NCBI GenBank assembly: GCA_021793935.1
Contig: JAJYRV010000124.1
Coordinates: forward strand, 1 to 6,343
Direction: 5' to 3'
DNA length: 6,343 nucleotides
From: Actinomycetes bacterium
GTDB lineage: Bacteria; Actinomycetota; Actinomycetes; Actinomycetales; Beutenbergiaceae
Shown here: one piece after another, positions 1-5,656 of the stretch
Numbering within the stretch: position 1 is the stretch's first letter
Layout: each line of letters starts with the position of its first letter
Translations under genes and position numbers: made by a program
Notes under the pieces: model-generated
Seen by the model: only the letters and a program-made list of their open reading frames with translations
Told to the model about the DNA's origin: nothing
The model's database searches: none

Positions 1-1
1 C

Positions 2-403
2 GTCTCGCAGTTCGGCTTCAAGGGCGCGGACCAGCAGAAACCCGCGGGGGTCCTCTCCGGTGGGGAGCGCAACCGCCTCAACCTCGCGCTCACCCTCAAA
101 CAGGGCGGGAACCTGCTGCTCCTGGACGAACCGACGAACGACCTCGACGTCGAAACCCTCGGCTCCCTGGAGAACGCATTGCTGAACTTCCCCGGCTGCG
201 CCGTGGTGATCTCGCACGACCGGTGGTTCCTCGACCGAGTCGCCACCCACATCCTCGCCTACGAAGGCACCGAGGAGGACCCCGCGAACTGGTACTGGTT
301 CGAGGGCAACTTCGCGGGCTATGAGGAGAACAAGGTGGAACGGCTCGGCCCTGAGGCGGCCCGCCCGAACCGGGTCACTTACCGCAAACTCACCCGCGCC
401 TGA
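2..403 (+). CDS. ettA: Energy-dependent translational throttle protein EttA (ABC-F ATPase), C-terminal part
   Basis: This is the last 133 residues of an ABC-F protein; the 5' part lies outside the window. Visible in the second ATPase domain are the signature LSGGE (fragment residues 19-22 region), Walker [13 protein letters not shown] (about 38-49) and the H-loop SHDRWFLDR (71-79). The C-terminal block WFEGNF..YEENK..RLG, ending in P-x-R-x-x-YRKLTR, is the hallmark of EttA rather than of Uup or other ABC-F members. In the family, EttA binds the ribosomal E site and gates the first elongation steps according to the ATP/ADP ratio; it is cytosolic and has no membrane domain. The reading frame is open from base 2 to the TGA at 401-403. 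A GC-rich hairpin follows 9 bases downstream. Identification is secure; only the N-terminal length is unknown. Confidence 0.95.
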   Translation, partial: VSQFGFKGADQQKPAGVLSGGERNRLNLALTLKQGGNLLLLDEPTNDLDVETLGSLENALLNFPGCAVVISHDRWFLDRVATHILAYEGTEEDPANWYWFEGNFAGYEENKVERLGPEAARPNRVTYRKLTRA

Positions 404-412
404 CGCGGCCAG

Positions 413-437
413 GGCCCGGCGTCACGCGCGCCGGGCC
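413..437 (+). terminator. Strong GC hairpin after ettA, probable terminator
   Basis: GGCCCGGCG (413-421) and CGCCGGGCC (429-437) form a perfect 9-bp stem around a 7-base loop, starting 9 bases after the ettA stop. No T-run follows, as is common for actinobacterial terminators. It could instead be an mRNA 3'-end stabiliser if ettA and the next thioesterase gene are co-transcribed. Confidence 0.6.
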
Positions 438-482
438 GCACGTACCCCCGCGATCCCGCCCGAGGGCGGTGAATGAGGAGTC

Positions 483-956
483 ATGGCGAAGATTTCCCTG
501 TCGATCCCCGTGCGTTGGAGCGACCTCGACGCGTACGGCCACGTCAATAACGCGCGCATGCTCACCCTCCTGGAAGAAGCGCGAATCAAGGCCTTCTGGA
601 GCAACGATCGGAGCGAATCCGGCGCTGACGAGGAGCTGGCGCGCTCGGCGAAGATCCTCACCGGCGACCCGAGCTCGCCGAGCATCACCCTCATCGCCGG
701 CCAGCGCATCGAGTACGTCAAACCCCTGGAGTGGACCGGCGAGGATATCCGCGTGGACCTGTGGATCGGCCAACTCGGGGGAGCGAGCCTGGAGGTCTCC
801 TACGAGGTATTCGCCGCGGACGGGGGACTCGTCGCGAAAGCAACGACGGCGATCGTCATCGTCGACGCCAAGACCGGTAAGCCTCTCCGGATTTCCGACG
901 ACGACCGCGCCACTCTTTCACAGCTCGTGGAGGAGCCGGTCGCCTTCCGGCGCTGA
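483..956 (+). CDS. FadM/YbgC-like acyl-CoA thioesterase (4HBT hotdog family)
   Basis: A 157-residue single-hotdog protein, the usual size for the 4HBT family. Near the N-terminus, residues 11-34 read RWSDLDAYGHVNNARM...LLEEAR. This matches the catalytic loop and first long helix of FadM/YbgC, with Asp16 in the position of the catalytic Asp of YbgC. The family hydrolyses acyl-CoA thioesters to free acid and CoA in the cytosol; chain-length preference cannot be read from sequence. Residues about 41-66 look like a small polar insertion after the central helix. The ATG at 483 is chosen because the motif begins 10 residues later and no upstream in-frame start is plausible; GAGGAG (475-480) lies only 2 bases before it, which is unusually close. 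It sits 79 bases after ettA on the same strand and converges with the tesB-type gene. Confidence 0.88.
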   Translation: MAKISLSIPVRWSDLDAYGHVNNARMLTLLEEARIKAFWSNDRSESGADEELARSAKILTGDPSSPSITLIAGQRIEYVKPLEWTGEDIRVDLWIGQLGGASLEVSYEVFAADGGLVAKATTAIVIVDAKTGKPLRISDDDRATLSQLVEEPVAFRR

Positions 957-958
957 GG

Positions 959-1828
959 TTAGGCCAGCTCGGCCTTCAGGCGCAGCATTCCTTCCTGCGC
1001 GATTGTGGCGAGGAGTTCGCCGTCGCGGCTGAACACCTTCGCGGTACCCAGTCCGCGCCCGCCCTGCCCCGAGGGCGTCTCCTGGCTGAACAGCAGCCAC
1101 TCATTGAGATCGACGTCCCGGTGCCACCACATCGCGTGGTCGAGCGAGGCGATCGACGCGTTCGGGGTCACCCAGCTCAACCCGTGCGTGCGCATGATCG
1201 GCTCGAGCATCACCTGATCGCACGCGAACGCGAGGAGTGCGCGCTGGGTCGCCTGATCGGCGGGGACCTCGGTGCGCGCGCGTAACCACATCGCCTGCAC
1301 CGCCTGCTTCTTCGGTGCCGGACCCGTGAACAGGGGCTGCTGCACGTGGCGCATATCGAAGGCACCGTTGCGGTAGAAGAACTTCGCGATCGGGTGGTCG
1401 AGGGCGCCGAAGATCGCGACCGAGGAATCGAGTTCTTCTGGTGCCGGGACTTTCGGCATCTCGTCCTGGTGTTCCAGGCCGGGTTGATCCTCCTGGAACG
1501 AGGCGATCATCGACAGGATCGGCTTGCCGAACTGGATCGCGTGCGTGCGCCGGGCGGAGAACGAGCGGCCATCGCGGAGCCGTTCGACGGCGAAGGTGAT
1601 CGGCTCGTTCAGGTCGCCGGGGCGGAGGAAGTACCCGTGTAGGGAATGGATCATCCGGGTGGGTTCGACGGTACGCACCGCGGCGATGATCGCTTGGGCA
1701 AGAACTTGCCCGCCGTAGACTCGCCCGTGCAATTGACTCAGGGACTGACCGGTGAAGGTGTCCTCATCAACCTGATCCAGATCGAGAATCTGAAGCGCTC
1801 GATCTAACGGGTTAACTTCCTCGCTCAC
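959..1828 (-). CDS. tesB: Acyl-CoA thioesterase II (TesB family, double hotdog)
   Basis: A 289-residue protein, close to the usual TesB length. The N-terminal hotdog carries LHGRVYGGQVLAQA (about 33-46) and HSLHGYFLRPGD (61-72). The C-terminal hotdog carries ACDQVMLEP and ends with TIAQEGMLRLK. The catalytic triad known from E. coli TesB (Asp204, Thr228, Gln278) maps to Asp204, Ser228 and Gln278 here with identical numbering, Ser replacing Thr conservatively. The family hydrolyses a broad range of medium- to long-chain acyl-CoAs in the cytosol. The start is GTG at 1828-1826, preceded by TAAGGAG with a 5-base gap, a strong Shine-Dalgarno. The gene begins 24 bases after the globin stop, so the two probably form an operon. 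Its TAA lies 2 bases from the convergent FadM-like gene's stop, leaving no room for a separate terminator. Confidence 0.95.
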   Translation of the reverse strand: MSEEVNPLDRALQILDLDQVDEDTFTGQSLSQLHGRVYGGQVLAQAIIAAVRTVEPTRMIHSLHGYFLRPGDLNEPITFAVERLRDGRSFSARRTHAIQFGKPILSMIASFQEDQPGLEHQDEMPKVPAPEELDSSVAIFGALDHPIAKFFYRNGAFDMRHVQQPLFTGPAPKKQAVQAMWLRARTEVPADQATQRALLAFACDQVMLEPIMRTHGLSWVTPNASIASLDHAMWWHRDVDLNEWLLFSQETPSGQGGRGLGTAKVFSRDGELLATIAQEGMLRLKAELA

Positions 1829-1852
1829 CCAATCTCCTTAGCAGGCTTTCCA

Positions 1853-2221
1853 TCAGAACGTGTTGACAAGCGAGTGTGCGGCACGTTCTAGGTAGTCCCA
1901 GAACGTCGCTTCGTGGAGCGGGGAGAGGTTCGCCTCCTTGAGCGCCACCCGCATGTACTTCAACCACGTGTCCCGAGCCTCGGGAGTCACCGCGTAGGGC
2001 TGGTGCCGCATTCGCAGGCGCGGGTGTCCGCGCGTGTCGGAGTAGGTGGTCGGACCGCCCCAATACTGTTCGAGGAACATGCGCAGGCGTTCTTCCGCGG
2101 GCCCGAGATCCTCCTCGGGGTACATCTCGCTCATCACCGGATCGGCTGCGACCTGCTCGTAGAACCTCGCCGCGATCTTCCGGAAGGTTTCCGCTCCGCC
2201 GATCTGGTCATAGAAGCTCAT
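1853..2221 (-). CDS. glbO: Group II truncated haemoglobin (GlbO/trHbO-like)
   Basis: From the ATG at 2221 this is a 122-residue 2-on-2 globin. Key haem-pocket residues are Tyr21 (B10), Tyr34 (CD1), proximal His73 (F8, in HPRLRMRH) and Trp86 (G8). They match Mycobacterium tuberculosis GlbO Tyr23/Tyr36/His75/Trp88 with a constant offset of two. Conserved blocks [30 protein letters not shown] and AAHSLVN are also present. The family binds O2 tightly and is linked to oxygen handling and NO or peroxide chemistry; it is cytosolic. The ATG start is chosen by homology, but the purine run GGGGGGAG abuts it with no spacing, so translation may begin upstream at GTG 2323 or GTG 2362. That would add an Ala/Ser/Gly-rich extension of 34 or 47 residues. 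The gene probably leads an operon with tesB. Confidence 0.93.
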   Translation of the reverse strand: MSFYDQIGGAETFRKIAARFYEQVAADPVMSEMYPEEDLGPAEERLRMFLEQYWGGPTTYSDTRGHPRLRMRHQPYAVTPEARDTWLKYMRVALKEANLSPLHEATFWDYLERAAHSLVNTF

Positions 2222-2405
2222 CTCCCCCCGGCGAGCACCGTGGGAGTCGGCGCCACCCGCAGCCGCCCGCTGTGCGGAACTAGCGGAGGGGACACCAGAG
2301 ATCGGAAAATTCGAAGGAGCCACGACGTCGAGTTTAACTGAGGTGGCCGGTCGCGGTTCCACGGCGGGCGAAATTATTGCCCTGGGCGCAACCGGATATC
2401 TGGTT

Positions 2406-2411
2406 TAGAAT
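2406..2411 (+). promoter_or_regulatory. Candidate -10 element for the PTS EIIB gene
   Basis: TAGAAT matches the bacterial -10 consensus TATAAT at five of six bases and lies 36 bases before the GTG start, giving a 5' UTR of about 30 bases. No good -35 is seen: the hexamer at 17-bp spacing (2383-2388) is TGGGCG. The 226-bp divergent gap 2222-2447 holds no other gene; on the minus strand AATAAT (2378-2373) and TAAACT (2336-2331) are possible -10 elements for the globin operon. Confidence 0.5.
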
Positions 2412-2447
2412 GGGATGCATCACACTTTCGCGATCAGGAGTCTTACT

Positions 2448-2681
2448 GTGTCAAAAGCTGCGGAGATGCTTGCCGCCCTTGGTGGGAACGCAAACGTCGT
2501 CGAACTGGAACCGTGTATCACCCGTCTGCGGGTGGAGGTTACTGACCCGGCTTTGGTCAATGAGGATTCGCTGCGTGAAAACGGCGCCTTTGGGGTAGTA
2601 CGTTCCGGCCGGATCGTCCAGGTCGTGGTGGGCCCCGAGGCTGATGACCTCGCCGACGAGATCACCGGCCTGCGCGCGTAG
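2448..2681 (+). CDS. PTS EIIB subunit, glucose/N-acetylglucosamine family, stand-alone
   Basis: A 77-residue protein consisting only of an EIIB domain of the glucose superfamily. Residues 21-30 read EPCITRLRVE; Cys23 (TGT at 2514-2516) is the expected phospho-acceptor. It is followed by GAFGVVRSGRIVQVVVGP, the conserved second half of the domain. In the phosphotransferase system EIIB takes phosphate from EIIA and passes it to sugar bound by membrane EIIC. Length and sequence resemble the separate EIIB (NagF/PtsB) used with N-acetylglucosamine EIIC in streptomycetes, so GlcNAc or glucose is a reasonable but unproven substrate. The GTG at 2448 is preferred over the in-frame ATG at 2415 because AGGAG (2436-2440) sits 7 bases before it and the domain begins directly after it. 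No EIIC or EIIA gene is in the window. Confidence 0.92.
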   Translation: MSKAAEMLAALGGNANVVELEPCITRLRVEVTDPALVNEDSLRENGAFGVVRSGRIVQVVVGPEADDLADEITGLRA

Positions 2682-2696
2682 CCTCTTCACTCCTAG

Positions 2697-2723
2697 CGCA
2701 GAGAACGCCATCGCCTCTCTGCG
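2697..2723. terminator. Hairpin between convergent EIIB and HNH genes, possible bidirectional terminator
   Basis: CGCAGAGA (2697-2704) and TCTCTGCG (2716-2723) form a perfect 8-bp inverted repeat around an 11-base loop, in the 81-bp gap between two convergent stops. No T-run lies on either side, so termination is inferred from position and symmetry. Confidence 0.45.
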
Positions 2724-2734
2724 GTGCGACCCTG

Positions 2735-2758
2735 GAGAGCATCGGGGAGAGCGTCGGG
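2735..2758. repeat. Short 12-bp tandem repeat in the convergent intergenic gap
   Basis: GAGAGCATCGGG (2735-2746) is followed directly by GAGAGCGTCGGG (2747-2758), differing at one base, then by a partial third unit GAG. It ends just before the HNH stop codon. No function can be assigned. Confidence 0.6.
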
Positions 2759-2762
2759 AGAG

Positions 2763-4388
2763 TCAGAAGGGTGGTTCGGGGCTGGTCAGGAGGTGGTCCT
2801 GGGTCCAGTCGGCTCGGGGGCGGGCGCGTGTTCGTGCGCGGTGGGTGCTGGCGGGGCGCGTTGATCGCCCGGGTCGTGTTGATGCGCGGTGCGTTGACCC
2901 TTCGCCTCTGCCACGGGGCGGGGAAGATCGCGCTCGCGGTGGGGATGGTTGAGGTGGTGCGGGACCGAGGAGCCCGGTTTCGGTGTCGATCTGGGTGAGA
3001 TGATCGAGGTATGTGCCGTTCGGGGATTGTTGTTCGTGTGGGTGGAGAGGGGCGCCGCGGGCGTTGGTGAAGATCCATTGTCCGCGGGTGCGGGTGATGG
3101 TGATGTGGCGTTGATGGACCACGTCGTGGTGGTGCCAGCAAAGTAGGACGCCGAGGTCGACGTGGGTGGTGCCGTTGTGTTTGAACCATTCTTGGGAGTG
3201 GTGGACTTCGCACCGTTGGGGTGGTTCATCGCAGCCTGGGTATTGGCAGTGGCGATCGCGGGCGATGATTGCTCGGGTTTGGCCGGGGGTGAAGATTCGT
3301 TCTTCGCGTCCGGAGTCTAGAACGGTGGATTGTGGTCCAAAGATCACCCGGGATAGCAGTGAGTCGCATAGGAAGCGGGAAAGGGCTGCGGGGGGTAGTG
3401 GAGTGCCATCGGGCAGTGTTGCCGGGGGTACCCCGCGCAGCTGGTCGTAATCCAGGGTGGTGGAGATGATGTGGTCATCGCCGGGTTGCCAGTTCGCTGC
3501 CCAGTTCGTATCGCCGCCGTTCGCGCCGCCGTCGGTGGTGGCCTGGACGAGGCGGGTGAGGGTGTCATAGTCCATCGTGATTGTCAGGTGGGGGCGGATG
3601 CGGGCGTTGGGCATCTGGAACCCGGCGTCCAGGGATTGATGGACCAGGGACATCAGCCCATCGGCTTGGCGTTGGGGGAAGGTGCGGGTGTCCTCGGCGG
3701 CCTTACGCCCCATGTGGGCGGTGAGGGCCTCGCTGAGCAGGGCCCCGTTAGCGGGGGTGAGCCAGCCGCGGATGCGGTAGCCCTCCTCGGCTGGGGTGAG
3801 GATGAGGTCTTCTTTCGCGGCGTCGGTGCGCCAGGCGCGGTCGGCCCCTTTGGGGTCGGTTTCGATCGCCCAACTTTTTGCGATCTTCGCAAACCGGGTG
3901 GCATCGACTCCCTGGGCCTGGTCCACCAAGTACCTCTCGCCGCGCTCAGGGTCGGCCAAGCGCTCGAGCAGGGCGGGGGACTTGGTGCATTCCCGGGCCA
4001 GGACTTGGGCGTGATCTTCACTGATCACCCCGCCGGCCAGGGCCTTGCGGGTGTGGGGCAGGTCCTCGTGCAGCGACTTCGCCAGCCCGAGGGCTTTGAC
4101 GGCGGTGTTACGGCTGGACCCGGTTTCACTGCTCATCCATGACTGGATGGTGCGCTGACCCTCCTCGGCCCAACTGCCATCGCCTTCCACCGCTGCCAGC
4201 GCGCCGGCCTGGATGGAAGTCAGTGCCCGCATCGCTTGCTCGATCACCCTCACCGCGGCCTTGGCATCACCGGCGCCTTCCCGTGCCCAGTCCACCGTCA
4301 CGAGGGACTTCAGCACCTGGGCGGCCTGGCGCAACGCGTCTAACCCGCGGGCGTCAGAGGCCGGTGGTGTACTAGGGATAGTCGCCAC
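2763..4388 (-). CDS. DUF222 / HNH endonuclease (13E12-repeat type)
   Basis: A 541-residue protein read from GTG 4388, chosen because AAGGAGG (4401-4395) lies 6 bases before it; a TTG at 4424 would extend the frame but lacks this support. Residues about 15-330 form the helical DUF222 region, including QADGLMSLVHQSLD and RPHLTITMDYDTL. The HNH nuclease follows: RDRHCQYPGC (Cys381, Cys386), Cys393, EVHHS (His396-His397), then LLCWHHHDVVH (Cys417, His420, His421, His425). These are the Cys ligands of a structural zinc site and the His residues of the beta-beta-alpha metal active site. From about residue 476 the tail is Pro/Arg/Ser/Thr-rich, and codon bias there suggests a frame change. The family is often multicopy in actinobacteria, includes mycobacterial 13E12 proteins, and has no settled role. 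Domain identity is sure; biological function is unknown. Confidence 0.9.
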   Translation of the reverse strand: MATIPSTPPASDARGLDALRQAAQVLKSLVTVDWAREGAGDAKAAVRVIEQAMRALTSIQAGALAAVEGDGSWAEEGQRTIQSWMSSETGSSRNTAVKALGLAKSLHEDLPHTRKALAGGVISEDHAQVLARECTKSPALLERLADPERGERYLVDQAQGVDATRFAKIAKSWAIETDPKGADRAWRTDAAKEDLILTPAEEGYRIRGWLTPANGALLSEALTAHMGRKAAEDTRTFPQRQADGLMSLVHQSLDAGFQMPNARIRPHLTITMDYDTLTRLVQATTDGGANGGDTNWAANWQPGDDHIISTTLDYDQLRGVPPATLPDGTPLPPAALSRFLCDSLLSRVIFGPQSTVLDSGREERIFTPGQTRAIIARDRHCQYPGCDEPPQRCEVHHSQEWFKHNGTTHVDLGVLLCWHHHDVVHQRHITITRTRGQWIFTNARGAPLHPHEQQSPNGTYLDHLTQIDTETGLLGPAPPQPSPPRARSSPPRGRGEGSTHRASTRPGRSTRPASTHRARTRARPRADWTQDHLLTSPEPPF

Positions 4389-4442
4389 GATACGCCTCCT
4401 TCGCCGTCCATGGACTAGTAACAATTCGGACCAACTACCCCC

Positions 4443-4471
4443 ATCTTAGCCCGAACATGCGTGCGAGACAA
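4443..4471 (-). promoter_or_regulatory. Promoter of the HNH gene (-35 TTGTCT, 17 bp, -10 TAAGAT)
   Basis: On the minus strand TTGTCT (4471-4466) and TAAGAT (4448-4443) are separated by exactly 17 bp, close to TTGACA-17-TATAAT. Transcription would start near 4436, giving a leader of about 48 bases that contains the AAGGAGG ribosome site before the GTG at 4388. Confidence 0.7.
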
Positions 4472-4482
4472 TGGTCCGACGG

Positions 4483-4500
4483 TAACGAAACTATAACGAA
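4483..4500. repeat. TAACGAA direct repeats one helical turn apart upstream of the HNH promoter
   Basis: TAACGAA occurs at 4483-4489 and 4494-4500, an 11-bp period. The pair lies just upstream of the -35 element of the HNH promoter and in a locally A/T-rich patch. The spacing suits two copies of a protein site on one DNA face; no regulator is identified. Confidence 0.4.
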
Positions 4501-4579
4501 GCGGTCCTGACGTCGCCGGGCCACAAGCCCCACCAAACTCCGGAGGCGAAAAGGGCACCTACCGGGACGGGGGAAACGC

Positions 4580-4600
4580 CGCGCCAGGAGAGTCGGCGCG
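4580..4600 (-). terminator. Candidate terminator hairpin downstream of the MscS gene
   Basis: CGCGCC (4580-4585) pairs with GGCGCG (4595-4600) around a 9-base loop. On the minus strand, downstream of the MscS stop, the stem is followed within a few bases by a short TTT. It is weak. Apart from this, the HNH promoter and the TAACGAA pair, I see nothing in the 264-bp gap 4389-4652. Confidence 0.3.
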
Positions 4601-4652
4601 CGAGGGACTCCGAAGAGGGCAAGCGCCGCTCCGGTTCGAGTGAGGGGAGTTT

Positions 4653-5513
4653 CTAGTCCGCCAGCGTCAGCTGCGCTGCGCTGACCGCCCGGGGGAGACG
4701 GCGGCGGAAGGCGGACGCGACGTCCCACTGCATGCCCGCTTGAGTCCGGACCGACCAGCGCAGGAGAACGTAGCTTGCTGCGACGTCTTCAACGAAGATC
4801 GACGGTTCGCCCAGAATGACTTTCTCCCAACCTTCGTCAGCGACCATCGCGAGCGAGGAGTTCGTGAGTACCTCGCGGGCGTGAGTGAGGTCGCTGTCCG
4901 GGGTGAGGCGGATTTCCGCAGTCGCGATCGCCCATCCTTGCGATTCGTTGGCGACCCGCAGGATCTCCCCGTTGCGTACGTGCCAGAGTTTGCCTTCGTC
5001 GTCCCGAAGCGTCGTCACCCGGAGGGCGACGCGCTCAACGGTCCCCGAGGCGTAGGGCATGGCTCCGGCAAGCTCGACCCTGTCGCCGACCCCATATTGG
5101 TCCTCGGCGAGCATGAACAAGCCGGAAACGACGTCTTGCACGAGCGTTTGCGTGCCGAAGGCGATGGCGACCCCGGCGACGCCGGCGGAAGCGATGAGCG
5201 GGCGCACGTCCAGGCCAAGTTCGGAGAGGATCATCAGGAGTGCCACGGTGCCGACGATCGCGACGATCGTGGAGTTGATGACCGACTGGAAGGTTCGCAG
5301 CCGCTGACCGAGCCGTTGCGGTTGGCCGCCGATCGCGACCTGCGCGCGGTCGACGTGGGTGGAACCGCTGAGCTTGCTGAGGCGCTTGACGATGCGTCCC
5401 ACGAGCCAGCGGAGCACCAGGCTCAAGATCAACGCTCCGAGGAGGATGAGAGCAATCGTGAGGGGGACGTCCATGAGCCAGGCGACCCAGGTTTGTTCTT
5501 CTTGTTCAGCCAC
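4653..5513 (-). CDS. MscS-family mechanosensitive ion channel
   Basis: A 286-residue membrane protein of about the length of E. coli MscS. Hydrophobic spans are at about 16-39 (TM1), 78-98 (TM2) and 105-133 (TM3). TM3 is the Gly/Ala-rich pore helix, continuing into GTQTLVQDVVSGLFMLAEDQYGVGDRVEL, the family signature. Next come the beta-domain (GTVERVALRVTTLRDDEGKLWHVRNGEIL, about 157-185) and an alpha/beta C-terminal domain ending near SAFRRRL. The family forms heptameric inner-membrane pores that open under membrane tension and release solutes on hypo-osmotic shock. The usual 'PNGEI' of the beta-domain reads RNGEI here (Arg180). The GTG start at 5513 is preceded by AAGGTGG, which also fits a -10 element. 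The neighbouring malQ is divergent and shares the 143-bp upstream region. Confidence 0.93.
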   Translation of the reverse strand: MAEQEEQTWVAWLMDVPLTIALILLGALILSLVLRWLVGRIVKRLSKLSGSTHVDRAQVAIGGQPQRLGQRLRTFQSVINSTIVAIVGTVALLMILSELGLDVRPLIASAGVAGVAIAFGTQTLVQDVVSGLFMLAEDQYGVGDRVELAGAMPYASGTVERVALRVTTLRDDEGKLWHVRNGEILRVANESQGWAIATAEIRLTPDSDLTHAREVLTNSSLAMVADEGWEKVILGEPSIFVEDVAASYVLLRWSVRTQAGMQWDVASAFRRRLPRAVSAAQLTLAD

Positions 5514-5519
5514 ATCGCC

Positions 5520-5548
5520 ACCTTACGGGTTCACTGTCAGGAGGTGAA
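5520..5548 (-). promoter_or_regulatory. Candidate promoter giving a leaderless MscS transcript
   Basis: On the minus strand TAAGGT (5525-5520) fits the actinobacterial -10 pattern TANNNT and lies exactly 6 bases before the GTG start. TTCACC (5548-5543) is a weak -35 at 17-bp spacing. If used, the transcript would begin at or next to the start codon. The same bases can be read as a Shine-Dalgarno AAGGTGG, so the two readings compete. Confidence 0.4.
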
Positions 5549-5584
5549 GCGGGGGCGGGCAGGAGACCGAGCAGTGTCGCGTTG

Positions 5585-5598
5585 CTCACGAAAGTGAG
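5585..5598. promoter_or_regulatory. Inverted repeat CTCAC-GAAA-GTGAG in the mscS/malQ divergent region
   Basis: Perfect 5-bp arms surround GAAA. The site lies about 24 to 11 bases upstream of the candidate malQ -10, so it would overlap the -35 region and could be an operator; as RNA it would form a small GNRA-loop hairpin. A second symmetric element, AACGC-A-GCGTT (5625-5635), lies in the malQ leader. No regulator can be named. Confidence 0.35.
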
Positions 5599-5608
5599 GG
5601 CTGGGCGC

Positions 5609-5614
5609 TAGGCT
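5609..5614 (+). promoter_or_regulatory. Candidate -10 element for malQ
   Basis: TAGGCT fits TANNNT and lies 42 bases before the malQ GTG. The best -35-like hexamer, TTGCTC (5582-5587), is 21 bp away, which is too far for a standard promoter, so this assignment is weak. Confidence 0.25.
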
Positions 5615-5656
5615 CGGAGGAAGGAACGCAGCGTTTGCGATGGAAAAGGAAGTGTA

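Noticed and set aside
469..1032. A 187-codon plus-strand frame overlapping the FadM-like gene
   Set aside because: Arg/Ser-rich out-of-frame reading that runs into the tesB gene; the 483-956 frame carries the hotdog motif.
2415..2447. ATG at 2415 as the EIIB start
   Set aside because: It lies only a few bases after the likely -10 element and has no ribosome site, whereas GTG 2448 has AGGAG at good spacing and begins the EIIB domain.
2790..2920. Repeated GCGCGTTGA/GTGTTGATGCG-like pieces as a possible repeat array
   Set aside because: Copies are irregular in length and spacing and lie in a low-complexity coding tail; not a CRISPR or a clean tandem array.
2662..3213. A 183-codon minus-strand frame across the HNH 3' region and the intergenic gap
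   Set aside because: Mostly Pro/Arg/Thr low complexity with no HNH residues; it cannot be a separate gene inside the nuclease.
3471..4142. A 223-codon plus-strand open frame opposite the HNH gene
   Set aside because: Gly/Val/Leu-rich translation with no domain, fully inside the DUF222 coding region; antisense shadow.
2682..4660. The HNH gene as a mobile element insertion (intron or IS)
   Set aside because: I found no terminal inverted repeats, target-site duplications or intron-like structure at its borders; homing cannot be argued from the sequence.
4740..5597. A 285-codon open frame on the plus strand opposite the MscS gene
   Set aside because: It is Asp/Glu/Arg/Gly-rich with no recognisable domain, while the opposite strand encodes a complete MscS channel; it is a high-GC antisense shadow.
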